NCBI GenBank assembly: GCA_003250475.1
Contig: QKGI01000052.1
Span: 1-63,903, forward strand
Origin: Bacteroidota bacterium
GTDB lineage: Bacteria; Bacteroidota; Bacteroidia; Bacteroidales; VadinHA17
Direction: 5' to 3'
Length of the DNA: 63,903 nucleotides
A model generated the notes under the pieces. It ran no database searches and was not told where the DNA came from. It saw nothing but the letters and a program-made list of their open reading frames with translations. The translations under genes were made by a program, and so were the position numbers. Shown piece by piece: positions 9,396 to 18,119 of the stretch; positions within the stretch are counted from its first letter, which is position 1, and every line of letters begins with the position of its first letter.

Positions 9396-10910
9396 TCAAA
9401 ACTTAAGTCCTACCGTAACCGAGAGATAGGTGTCACTTGTATTCAGATCTGACGGCTCGCTGTTGTATAATGGTGACGGTCTCGGATCGTCGGGGAACAT
9501 CATATATGCCTCATAGCTGTTGAGCCATACCATCGACAGGTCAACATAAAACTTGTTCTGCCTGTATCCTATTCCCGCACTGTAACCATTTGACACGGCT
9601 TTCTCATTAAGTGTGCCTTCAACGAAAGCTGATCCGTAATGAGAGTACCCTCCGCGGAGATAAGCCTGGCCGAACCGTAGTTCAGCACCGAGCCTGAGGT
9701 TTCCCGCACTCCCGAATTCAGCCGCCAGGTCTTCATTCTCCGCACTGAAATCGTAACCGCCGGTTCCCCTGCTCAGCCTTGCTGATGAATAATCAATGTA
9801 CTCGTAATCAGCGCTCAGCAATGCAAAGGATCCTAACTGGTAGGCTATGCCGGCATTTATATGAAAAGGTGTGGTAACCCTGTAACGATAGGTCATGTCA
9901 TCCTGTTCGACAAGAGGATTGGCATCGTCATTAGGGTCTGATGGTGTGTCATTATCAAGCTTGGCTGACAGGTTACTAAAAAATACCTCATTGACTGTAT
10001 ATATTGTCGGTGTGGTAATGCCGAGACCGATACGAAGCGATTCAACAGGTCTCACGATAGCTCCTATCTTGAAGTTCCAGCCTGACCCCACAGCCTTAAA
10101 ATGGTCTGTATAGGTGAAATTCACAAAGTCAAAGACCCTTTCTGCCTCATCAATCTCCTGGTGAACATAGTGTCCTGTATATGAAATATTTGTAAAACCG
10201 AATCCACCGCCAAGATAAAGCTTGTCTCCAATATTTGCTCCCAGTGCTATTGTGTGCTCATTGCTGAATCCGGCATTGTCAATGGTTCTTTTTATCCGCT
10301 GGCCGTATACCGGGTCTGTTTCTCCGTAATATGAGAATATGGAGGCATACTGGTCATAGTATCCCGGCAGGGTATCTGTGAGATAAGCATCATATGCCAT
10401 CCAGGCTGTTCCTGACAGATCCCATGTATTGACCCCGTCGGCCTGAAGCGCCCAGAAATCTGCCATGGATCCGTCATTGCTTATCCCGTCTATGACGGAG
10501 TGTCTGTAGTAGTTGTTTGTACGGTTGAAGGTGTAGGCAATGCTGAGACTTGACAGTCCGGAGCCCGTACCGTTTCCGAAGGTAGAGACGAGACCCATCT
10601 GTCCGATGTTCATGCCTGAGTACCTGTCGTTGTTATTGTATCCGTTATAGTCAGTATTGAGGTCACGAAACATTACAACAGGTGTAATTGAAATTTCAGT
10701 AGACCTGAAGACGGCTGCGGCAGCAGGGTTCAGGGCAATTGCCGAGAGGTCGCCTCCAAGTGCTGTGAATGCTCCTCCCATGGCATTAAATCTCGCTGTA
10801 CCCTGGTAGAAAAGTTTTGAATAACGCAGGGCATCGTCCATATTCTGTCCGTGAACCCAGAGGGGAAAGAGCAGAATAAGTGCGGCTACAGGTAATATTT
10901 TTCTTTTCAT
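9396..10910 (-). CDS. OmpP1/FadL-type outer membrane protein
   Basis: A 504-residue predicted outer membrane beta-barrel with a signal peptide (MKRKILPVAALILLFPLWVHG). After it comes the family-typical start DALRYSKLFYQGTARFNAMGGAFTALGGDLSAIALNPAAAA, which is read across two stretches, and alternating amphipathic strands to a C-terminal phenylalanine (VGLKF), a barrel-insertion signal. Relatives include FadL-type transporters of hydrophobic compounds and the PorV-like proteins of type IX secretion; the exact role is not resolvable. It is the last of three minus-strand genes with two low-complexity secreted proteins. Confidence 0.85.
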   Translation of the reverse strand: MKRKILPVAALILLFPLWVHGQNMDDALRYSKLFYQGTARFNAMGGAFTALGGDLSAIALNPAAAAVFRSTEISITPVVMFRDLNTDYNGYNNNDRYSGMNIGQMGLVSTFGNGTGSGLSSLSIAYTFNRTNNYYRHSVIDGISNDGSMADFWALQADGVNTWDLSGTAWMAYDAYLTDTLPGYYDQYASIFSYYGETDPVYGQRIKRTIDNAGFSNEHTIALGANIGDKLYLGGGFGFTNISYTGHYVHQEIDEAERVFDFVNFTYTDHFKAVGSGWNFKIGAIVRPVESLRIGLGITTPTIYTVNEVFFSNLSAKLDNDTPSDPNDDANPLVEQDDMTYRYRVTTPFHINAGIAYQLGSFALLSADYEYIDYSSARLSRGTGGYDFSAENEDLAAEFGSAGNLRLGAELRFGQAYLRGGYSHYGSAFVEGTLNEKAVSNGYSAGIGYRQNKFYVDLSMVWLNSYEAYMMFPDDPRPSPLYNSEPSDLNTSDTYLSVTVGLKF

Positions 10911-10988
10911 TTTCTTGTTTTTTTGATATACAATCCCACTTGCTCCTGCTTTCAGCGGAACATAATCTTATAACATCATTACGATATG

Positions 10989-12416
10989 TTATCTCCTTCT
11001 GCCGCCTGACGATGAGGAGGAAGAGGATGAAGAAGACGATGAGGATGATGATCCTGAGCTACGGCCGCCACCGCCTGATGAGTACGACGACCCACCGGAG
11101 CTGTAGCTTCTTCCCGAGTATGATGACCCGCTGCTCCCTGACCCGGAATATGATGACCCGCTGCTGCTTCTGTTGTAGCTTGATGACGAGCTGCTGCGTG
11201 AGGGAGCTGAGTATTGCACCGGTGATGATGAGGAACGTGACGGGCTGTATCCCTGGGAGGTGTTGCTGCGTGACGGAGTGTTCTGGTTAACCGTGTTTCC
11301 ACGTGAAGAGGAGTTCTGGTTAATCGTTCCACTCTGCGTTGTGCCGCTACTGCGTGTTGTGTTATATGAAGGCCTTGAACTTACCCTCGGGTTGTTATAA
11401 CTTGGCGTGTATGTCCTCTGGGTAGTCTGATACTGCGGCCTGTTCACGCTCTGGGTCTGAGTCCTGTTCACGCTCTGGGTCTGCGTCCTGACGGGGTTCT
11501 GTGTCTGAGTCATTGTCTGGTTTTCAGTTCTCAGCTGAGACTGAGCCCTTGTCTGTGCCTGTGTCTGAACGGTAGTGCCCGATGTACTGCGGCGTGAATA
11601 TTCAGGCGTTGAAACAGTACCTGATCCTGCTTTGGTGTAGGTGCTGTTCTCCGGTGCCGTTCTCCGTGTGTCGGTGAGTGAGGTACCTGCATTTGAAGGA
11701 GAAGACGAGGTTATACGTCTGCTGGTGAATGTACCCGAAGGTGCATAGCCTGACTTGCTCCTGGTGTCGGAGCTTGAATACGAACCTCGTGACATCGTGC
11801 TGTAACCACCCCTGCGACCTACATTTGAGGTATAGTCATTACCCATATAATATGAGGGGTAGTAGTAGCCTGAATACCACGGATAATAGTTGTAATATCC
11901 CGTGTTATAGAATGGATAGCTGCCCCAGTATGAATAGTATGGTCTGTAATATGAATAGGGATAATACCAGTCATACATGAACGGATCATATCCCCAGCTA
12001 TACGGGTATCCGTATGAACCCCAGTAACCATACCCGAGGCTGAGTCTCATTGAAAAAGGTGAGAAATAGAACGGATCTCTCCAGTATGGATAAAAGAAAC
12101 CATCATTGAAGAGATATATACTTTCAGCAGCATCACCGTAGTAATTATTTACCACTGCTGCTTCGTTGCCGGCTGAATACTCCGCATATTCATTATCAGG
12201 TATATATTCATCGGCGATGAGCGTATCGGCGGCAAAGATATTATCATAGTAATATTGGTCAGTGCCCCTTGACTGAACCGTACCTTGCGTCACAGGAGCC
12301 GGATTTTCCGACGGCCTGTAGTAAAGGTCATCATTGGCAGACCCTGTGAAGCGCACTGTCGAGCACGAGCTTGTTATCACAAGTATTGCCGGAACTATGA
12401 ACCAAAACCTTTTCAT
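10989..12416 (-). CDS. Low-complexity lipoprotein, Tyr-rich core and Ser-rich tail
   Basis: A 475-residue protein of unknown function. The N-terminus MKRFWFIVPAILVITSSC is a lipoprotein signal with Cys18 as the lipidated residue. Residues ~90-200 are extremely rich in Tyr, Pro, Trp and Gly (repeating YWGSYGYPYSWGYDP-type units). The second half is Ser, Thr, Gln and Arg rich, with short NRTQTQSV repeats, and ends in a long polyserine run and GGRRR. It is probably a surface or periplasmic structural protein. Such proteins are sometimes labelled from their neighbours rather than homology. The next gene upstream has the same overall design. Confidence 0.7.
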   Translation of the reverse strand: MKRFWFIVPAILVITSSCSTVRFTGSANDDLYYRPSENPAPVTQGTVQSRGTDQYYYDNIFAADTLIADEYIPDNEYAEYSAGNEAAVVNNYYGDAAESIYLFNDGFFYPYWRDPFYFSPFSMRLSLGYGYWGSYGYPYSWGYDPFMYDWYYPYSYYRPYYSYWGSYPFYNTGYYNYYPWYSGYYYPSYYMGNDYTSNVGRRGGYSTMSRGSYSSSDTRSKSGYAPSGTFTSRRITSSSPSNAGTSLTDTRRTAPENSTYTKAGSGTVSTPEYSRRSTSGTTVQTQAQTRAQSQLRTENQTMTQTQNPVRTQTQSVNRTQTQSVNRPQYQTTQRTYTPSYNNPRVSSRPSYNTTRSSGTTQSGTINQNSSSRGNTVNQNTPSRSNTSQGYSPSRSSSSPVQYSAPSRSSSSSSYNRSSSGSSYSGSGSSGSSYSGRSYSSGGSSYSSGGGGRSSGSSSSSSSSSSSSSSSGGRRR

Positions 12417-12487
12417 TTTACCCTCCTATGGTTATCTTTCCAAAATTATACAAATTTCGTACCAATCTCAACAGGAGGGTAAGATAA

Positions 12488-13804
12488 TTATCGTTTTCGC
12501 TGCGAGGCGGCTGTTCTTTTTTTGGAATCTGTTCCTGAACCGGTTATCTCCGTTGTAGTTTCCTTGTTATTACTGCTCCCCTTGCTACTACCTGCTTCTT
12601 TTCCCGGGGAGGTTTGTGATTTGCTGTCGCGGCGCGATTGAGTCTGCTTTGCACGGGTGATTGTTTTAACGCTGCTCTGTGTCTGCCGGCGGTTTTTTGC
12701 GGTCTTTGCCGCTGAGACGTCAGCCGGGGTCCCGCTGCCGGCTGTTGTCCTGGTCCCGGTACCACGGTTCACGGTAGTGCTTTGCGTCGTACCCCGGACA
12801 TTACCCTGCGTTGTCCTGACCTGCTGCCCGGTGCCGGTACTTCTCTCCCCTGTTCCTGTCCTGGTGGTGTTGCCCTGTTCACGGCCAGGATCGGTCCGGT
12901 CATTTACGTTCGGATTTCTGGTCCGGGGCAATCCATTGTCACCGGGATTTACCGGGTCGGCTACCCCCCTCCTGTATTGTCCCATACGCAGGCCGTTATT
13001 ACTTTTGTCCCTGTTCCCATCAGGCTGTGTCGTTACGGTATTGCGAGACTCCCCGGTGCCTGTCCTTCCATAGTCCCTGGAACCCGTGGCAGTCCTGCCG
13101 CCGGTTGCAGTTGTCTGTGTTGTCCTCGTTTCAGAGCTTCTGCCGCCGGTGCTTGTATAGCCTGACCGGCGATCGGATGAATAGGGATGTGAAGGATTGT
13201 AGCCTGATGAGTTGCTCCTGTTCACGGTCCGCTTGTCCGAACCGTAGTAGTAATTATAAGTGTTGTGGTTGATGATGTTCACCGGACGACTGTAGCTCCA
13301 ACCTGCATAATGCTGCCACCGGTTCCATGCCATCGGATAGTGATAGTAGGGCCTGCCCAGGTAGAAGTTTACGCTAAAGCTTATACCCGGACTGTACCAT
13401 GAGTTCCATCTGTATCCCATCCACGGATCGTAGTCGCGCCAGGGATCATACCCCCACCAGTAGGAACCTCCGAAACCACTCCTCCATGTGTACCTCGAAA
13501 CTCCTGCACCGTAATAATACCAGTCGTCATAGATGGAGACACCCCAGGTATAAGGAGTATATCTGTACCAGTATGTTTCGGTATACATCGGTGAATAAAA
13601 ATCGAATGTCACAAATGTATTGTGGAACCGCCTGATCCTTGAGGCATAATCATATCCACTCTGGTAATAGTAGTTGTTCACCACAACCTGCTGACTGGCG
13701 CCGGAAGTGCTTCTCCCTTCGCCGGCAGGTGTCAGTTCAGCTGCAGGTAACATGGTTACCGCAGATGTAAAAGCTATTACAGTAAGTAAAAATTTCCTCT
13801 TCAT
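12488..13804 (-). CDS. Secreted Tyr/Trp-rich low-complexity protein
   Basis: A 438-residue protein of unknown function with a cleavable signal peptide (MKRKFLLTVIAFTSAVTMLPAA). After a VVVNNYYYQSG segment, residues ~60-180 are rich in Tyr, Trp and Pro (SYWWGYDPWRDYDPWMGY). The C-terminal half is disordered, Thr, Gly, Arg and Gln rich, and ends KKRTAASQRKR. The design mirrors its downstream neighbour, including a shared VVNNYY motif, which suggests an ancient duplication or a common selective pressure. A frame in an intact reading frame over 438 codons of biased composition supports it being real. Confidence 0.68.
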   Translation of the reverse strand: MKRKFLLTVIAFTSAVTMLPAAELTPAGEGRSTSGASQQVVVNNYYYQSGYDYASRIRRFHNTFVTFDFYSPMYTETYWYRYTPYTWGVSIYDDWYYYGAGVSRYTWRSGFGGSYWWGYDPWRDYDPWMGYRWNSWYSPGISFSVNFYLGRPYYHYPMAWNRWQHYAGWSYSRPVNIINHNTYNYYYGSDKRTVNRSNSSGYNPSHPYSSDRRSGYTSTGGRSSETRTTQTTATGGRTATGSRDYGRTGTGESRNTVTTQPDGNRDKSNNGLRMGQYRRGVADPVNPGDNGLPRTRNPNVNDRTDPGREQGNTTRTGTGERSTGTGQQVRTTQGNVRGTTQSTTVNRGTGTRTTAGSGTPADVSAAKTAKNRRQTQSSVKTITRAKQTQSRRDSKSQTSPGKEAGSSKGSSNNKETTTEITGSGTDSKKRTAASQRKR

Positions 13805-13893
13805 GGTTTGGCTTCCTTTTTGGTTCGCAAGTTTTGTCTATTTTTACGCAATCTTTTTTGCGATTTAATAAATATTAATATTATAACTGAGGA

Positions 13894-15369
13894 ATGGCCA
13901 AGTTTCTTACAAACAGGGAGGAAAATTATTCACAATGGTACAATGATCTGGTGATAAAAGCCGATATGGCTGAAAATTCAGCTGTGAGAGGATGCATGGT
14001 CATAAAACCGTATGGTTATGCCATATGGGAGAAGATACAGGCTGAGCTCGACCGGATGTTCAAAGCCACCGGGCATGTAAACGCCTATTTCCCGCTATTT
14101 ATCCCCAAGTCATTTTTTAGCAGGGAAGCTGCTCATGTTGAAGGATTTGCAAAGGAATGTGCAGTAGTGACCCACTATCGCCTTAAAAACTCTCCTGACG
14201 GGAAGGGCATCGTTGTAGACCCTGACGCCAGGCTGGAGGAGGAACTCATCGTGAGGCCAACCTCTGAGACTATCATCTGGAACACATACAAAGACTGGAT
14301 ACATTCATATCGTGATCTTCCCCTTCTGATCAACCAGTGGGCCAACGTGGTAAGATGGGAGATGCGTACGAGGCTCTTTCTCAGGACAACCGAATTTCTG
14401 TGGCAGGAGGGCCATACGGCCCATGCTACAAGGGAAGAGGCTCAGGAGGAGGCTCTCAGGATGCTCGATGTTTATACAGATTTCGTTGAGAACCACATGG
14501 GTGTTCCAGTAATAAGGGGCGTCAAGACAGAGAGTGAAAAGTTCGCCGGGGCAATAGACACTTATACTATTGAGATGCTGATGCAGGACGGGAAAGCGCT
14601 GCAGGGAGGCACAAGCCATTTCCTGGGCCAGAATTTTGCCAGGGCCTTTGATGTGCAGTTTACAAATCAGGAGGGTAAGCTTGACTATGTCTGGGCTACC
14701 TCATGGGGAGTCACCACACGTCTTATCGGTGCACTGATAATGGCTCATGCTGACAACAACGGACTGGTGCTTCCTCCCAGGCTGGCCCCCATACAGGTTG
14801 TGATTGTACCGATATACAAGGGCAACGATCAGCTTGATAAGATTTCTTCAATTGCACTGGAACTCAAGGCGAAGCTGGAAGAGGCAGGGCTGACAGTCAA
14901 ATATGATAACCGCGACACCCAGAAACCGGGATTCAAATTTGCCGAATATGAACTCAAGGGTGTCCCTGTAAGGCTTGCCATAGGCCCGCGCGATGCCGAG
15001 GAGGGAACAGTGGAGGTGGCACGCCGCGATACACTCACCAAGGAGACTATCAGAAAAGAGAATGTGGTACAGCATGTGCAGGCACTGATGGAAGAGATAC
15101 AGCAGAACATTTTCAGGAAAGCTGTTGAATTCAGGAATGCAAACACCTATAATGCAGACACATGGGATGAGTTCACGGATATAATCGAAAACAGAGGCGG
15201 ATTAGTGATGGCGCACTGGGATGGTACACCCGAGACCGAAGCAGAGATCAAGAATCTGACAAAAGCCACCATCAGGGCCATACCTTTCAATACACCTGCT
15301 GAAGAGGGTAAATGCATCCTCACGGGTAAACCGTCAGGCAGAAGAGTCCTGTTCGCAAGGGCTTACTGA
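13894..15369 (+). CDS. proS: Prolyl-tRNA synthetase (eukaryote/archaeon-like type)
   Basis: A 491-residue class II aminoacyl-tRNA synthetase that charges tRNA-Pro. Class II signatures are visible: [33 protein letters not shown] (motif 2 region with [14 protein letters not shown]) and a motif 3 region with [20 protein letters not shown]. The C-terminal anticodon-binding domain begins near [11 protein letters not shown]. The length and the absence of an editing insertion put it in the shorter, archaeal/eukaryotic-like ProS group common in Bacteroidota. Confidence 0.96.
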   Translation: MAKFLTNREENYSQWYNDLVIKADMAENSAVRGCMVIKPYGYAIWEKIQAELDRMFKATGHVNAYFPLFIPKSFFSREAAHVEGFAKECAVVTHYRLKNSPDGKGIVVDPDARLEEELIVRPTSETIIWNTYKDWIHSYRDLPLLINQWANVVRWEMRTRLFLRTTEFLWQEGHTAHATREEAQEEALRMLDVYTDFVENHMGVPVIRGVKTESEKFAGAIDTYTIEMLMQDGKALQGGTSHFLGQNFARAFDVQFTNQEGKLDYVWATSWGVTTRLIGALIMAHADNNGLVLPPRLAPIQVVIVPIYKGNDQLDKISSIALELKAKLEEAGLTVKYDNRDTQKPGFKFAEYELKGVPVRLAIGPRDAEEGTVEVARRDTLTKETIRKENVVQHVQALMEEIQQNIFRKAVEFRNANTYNADTWDEFTDIIENRGGLVMAHWDGTPETEAEIKNLTKATIRAIPFNTPAEEGKCILTGKPSGRRVLFARAY

Positions 15370-15400
15370 GAGATATTGAACTGCGGAGAGGCAGGTGCCC

Positions 15401-15434
15401 ATGAAGTGACAGGAGAGCTTCACTCTGTTTTTTG
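15401..15434 (+). terminator. Possible weak terminator after proS
   Basis: A short inverted repeat (TGAAG...CTTCA with an 11-base loop) is followed within a few bases by TTTTTT. The stem is only 5-6 bp, so this is a tentative call based on position 30 nt after the proS stop and the T run. Confidence 0.35.
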
Positions 15435-15500
15435 ATACAGGTCCGCTACTTATTTCATTAATAAACATTAATTTTAAACGATTGAGAAAAACCCGTTGAT

Positions 15501-16214
15501 ATGGCTGATGATACTGCCCAGAGAAAGGTAATGATAGTCGACACCTTAAAAAACAAGTCCGTACTCAAGGAAAAGGTGTTTGATAATACTGCAACCGCTT
15601 TCATGATGGTAAAGGAGATCCTCAAGAACCTGGCCAGGGAAGTGAACAGTAATCTTTCGGGAGTGGACTCCAGGATACGTATGGAATATACCGACAGGAG
15701 CAGCTTTGATGCGCAGCTTATGGTAGCGGCTGATATGCTGCTCTTCAGCATGCACTCGAACATCTTCCAGTTCGACCGTGAACACCCTGCATGGAAGACA
15801 GCCTATATACAAAAGAACAAATTCAATGCCTACAGCGGCATCATTAATATCTACAATTTCCTGGCAGACTCATTCAAATATTCGAGGCTCGATGACCTCG
15901 GTTACCTGATAGCCCGCATCTTTATCAATCATGAAAACCAGTATTTCGTGGAGGGCAAGAGGCAGATGGGAATGCTTTTTACAAACTTCGGCAACGAGGC
16001 TTTCAGCATAGAATCCCTTCAGAAGATCGTTTATACCGCTATCAACTACTCTCTCGAATTTGATCTGCTGGTTCCACCCTATGATACTGTCAAGATCGCT
16101 TCAGTGGGACAGGCTGAATCAAAGATACAGCATTCAAGGCTGATAACTGGAAAACGGCTGGGATTCCAGTTCAACTCTGACGATATACTGGATGCCAACT
16201 CAAAGTCACAGTGA
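15501..16214 (+). CDS. Uncharacterised conserved protein coupled to BamA-like gene
   Basis: A 237-residue predicted cytoplasmic protein with no signal peptide, no membrane segment and no motif I recognise. It is mostly helical with aromatic-rich stretches (MLLFSMHSNIFQFDREHPAW, IINIYNFLADSFKYSRLDDLG). It overlaps the start of the outer membrane protein gene downstream by 4 nt (GTGA), so the two are probably translationally coupled. I cannot assign a function. Confidence 0.75.
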   Translation: MADDTAQRKVMIVDTLKNKSVLKEKVFDNTATAFMMVKEILKNLAREVNSNLSGVDSRIRMEYTDRSSFDAQLMVAADMLLFSMHSNIFQFDREHPAWKTAYIQKNKFNAYSGIINIYNFLADSFKYSRLDDLGYLIARIFINHENQYFVEGKRQMGMLFTNFGNEAFSIESLQKIVYTAINYSLEFDLLVPPYDTVKIASVGQAESKIQHSRLITGKRLGFQFNSDDILDANSKSQ

Positions 16215-18034
16215 AGCCATGCAGCAATAAGACGCTCCTTCCCGGATCATTTTTCCTTGTCCTGCTTCTCCTGTTCACCACAGGCAACGTATCCTATGCC
16301 CAGGTGACACAACCCGATGATACGCTGTCGAAAGCATTCTATGACTCCCTGAGAGTAAGGGCTGAAAGACGAAAGCTGACCAGTCTCATTTATGATATGG
16401 TTGTTGTCACTCCGAACTTTGCATCCAATGCAAGAGTGAACATGACAAGCACATCACCCTTTGAGGAACATGAAGGAAAGATCATCCGTAACAGGGAGGT
16501 GATCAGGCTCAACGCCTTCGGCACCAATATTGATAATCCGGAACAATATGACCCTTCGCGAAGTGAAAAGATACTTAACTCTACCTATACAAAGACCAAG
16601 CGCTTTATCCTTAACCAGTATATTCTTTTCAGGGAAGGAGATACGATCTCCTCTCTGGAGATGTCCGACAACGAGCGCCTGCTCAGGCAACTCCCGTTCA
16701 TAGATGATGCACATATCACTGTTATTCCGGTAGACAGCACACACGCTGACATTGCAATTATCGTCAGGGAAAATTATCCCTACGGCCTTAACCTGGGGAT
16801 CAATAAGATTACCAGCGGATCGGTACGGATTTATGATAAAAACTTTGCGGGACTGGGACATGAGATGACCCTGTCTTTCCCATATAACTTCGACAAATAC
16901 GCATATCCCGGATTCGGGGCCCAATATTCGATCCGTAATATTGCGCGGTCCTTTTCAGATGTTGACCTGGAATTTGGGGACGGCCTCGGTTCGACAGTGA
17001 TAAAAGGAGCTTTCAGCAGGCGATTCGTCACCTCCGAAACAAAATATGCATGGTCTGCTTATTTGAAAATGATACGGACCACCGAGGATCTTGACACCAT
17101 GACTGTTCCCGCTCCCCTCAGCTATACGTGGCAGGATTACTGGGTTGCAAGGGCATTCATGCTTGACCGTACAAAAGTGACACGACTCATTATTACAGGG
17201 AGATACATTCGCAACAATGTCTTCAGCAGACCCGAGATAACAGACTTTTCATACTATCGTTTGCAGAATTACCAGATGGTCACGAGCAGTATGGCCCTTT
17301 CATCACAAAGATTTATAAACACCTCGCTTATATATAGTTACGGCCGGACAGAAGATATCCCCTATGGTTATATGATTGAAGTATGGGGCGGCAGGGAGAA
17401 GAATGAGTTCAAATGGAGGACCTATGCCGGGATGAAGGTGGCAATAGGAAACATTATCCCCAGGTTAGGTTATATATATGCAGGCGCCGGTATCTCATCA
17501 TTTATCAAGCAAGAGGGCACAGAGCAGGGGATGCTGGAGGCTGACTTCCGCTATTTCACCCCGCTTGTTCAAGCCGGCAGATCAAAAATAAGGACGTTTG
17601 TAAATCTTTATTACACAAGAGGTTTCAACCGCTACACCGATGAGAGTCTCTATCTTAACAACAACTCACTCATCAGGGGATTTCACAATGATTCAATCAG
17701 CGGAGGTACCCGCATCATCTGTTCTGTGGAACCCGTCCTGTTCATCCACAAACCGCTTGTGGGTTTCAGATTCGCACTTTTTGCCTTTGCTGATGCCGGC
17801 CTTCTGGTCAGGGATGGATTCAATGACGGTGGTTATTATACGGTACCTGCCCTGGGTGCAGGGATCAGGATACGGAATGATCAGCTTGTTCTTAACACGA
17901 TACAGATAAGACTGGCCTGGTATCCAAACTCGCCCCCCTATTCTGAGAAGTCATGGATCACTGCCGGGGGCATTGTAAGACTCCGGCCCCCGGGTTTTGA
18001 GCCTGATCCTCCCGGAGTGACACCGTACCAGTGA
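16211..18034 (+). CDS. BamA/TamA-like outer membrane protein with POTRA-type N-terminus
   Basis: A 607-residue predicted Omp85-family barrel protein with a signal peptide ending near VSYAQ. The segment around residues 115-200 (LFREGDTISSLEMSDNERLL, then RQLPFIDDAHITVIPVD) looks like a POTRA repeat that binds unfolded barrel proteins. The remainder is beta-rich and ends in an arginine/proline-rich tail rather than the usual aromatic residue. It starts with GTG inside the stop of the upstream gene. Single-POTRA members may act in outer membrane insertion or secretion; the substrate is unknown. Confidence 0.75.
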   Translation: MKPCSNKTLLPGSFFLVLLLLFTTGNVSYAQVTQPDDTLSKAFYDSLRVRAERRKLTSLIYDMVVVTPNFASNARVNMTSTSPFEEHEGKIIRNREVIRLNAFGTNIDNPEQYDPSRSEKILNSTYTKTKRFILNQYILFREGDTISSLEMSDNERLLRQLPFIDDAHITVIPVDSTHADIAIIVRENYPYGLNLGINKITSGSVRIYDKNFAGLGHEMTLSFPYNFDKYAYPGFGAQYSIRNIARSFSDVDLEFGDGLGSTVIKGAFSRRFVTSETKYAWSAYLKMIRTTEDLDTMTVPAPLSYTWQDYWVARAFMLDRTKVTRLIITGRYIRNNVFSRPEITDFSYYRLQNYQMVTSSMALSSQRFINTSLIYSYGRTEDIPYGYMIEVWGGREKNEFKWRTYAGMKVAIGNIIPRLGYIYAGAGISSFIKQEGTEQGMLEADFRYFTPLVQAGRSKIRTFVNLYYTRGFNRYTDESLYLNNNSLIRGFHNDSISGGTRIICSVEPVLFIHKPLVGFRFALFAFADAGLLVRDGFNDGGYYTVPALGAGIRIRNDQLVLNTIQIRLAWYPNSPPYSEKSWITAGGIVRLRPPGFEPDPPGVTPYQ

Positions 18035-18059
18035 CAGCACTGCCGTCACTCTCTTTTTA
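18030..18059 (+). terminator. Possible terminator after BamA-like gene
   Basis: AGTGAC and GTCACT form a 6-bp stem with a 9-base loop overlapping the stop codon, followed by CTCTTTTT. Modest stem strength, so tentative. Confidence 0.4.
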
Positions 18060-18095
18060 CAGGAACATTATTACGATTTTCTTAGGTACGATGCT

Positions 18096-18103
18096 TACCT
18101 TTG
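18096..18103 (+). promoter_or_regulatory. Bacteroidota -7 element upstream of tilS
   Basis: TACCTTTG matches the Bacteroidota promoter -7 consensus TAnnTTTG exactly and lies 16 nt before the tilS ATG, giving a very short leader. No clear -33 TTTG partner is visible at the expected spacing. Confidence 0.5.
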
Positions 18104-18119
18104 TGCAAAGCGTGGTGAT

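Noticed and set aside
10979-11200. Highly repetitive AGC/GAT-type sequence as possible CRISPR or noncoding repeat
   Set aside because: It lies in frame inside the Ser-rich lipoprotein and translates to polyserine; no spaced direct repeats exist.
12488-13804. Calling the Tyr/Trp-rich proteins prolyl-tRNA synthetase by proximity or low-complexity matches
   Set aside because: The real proS is the adjacent plus-strand gene; these proteins have signal peptides and no synthetase motifs.
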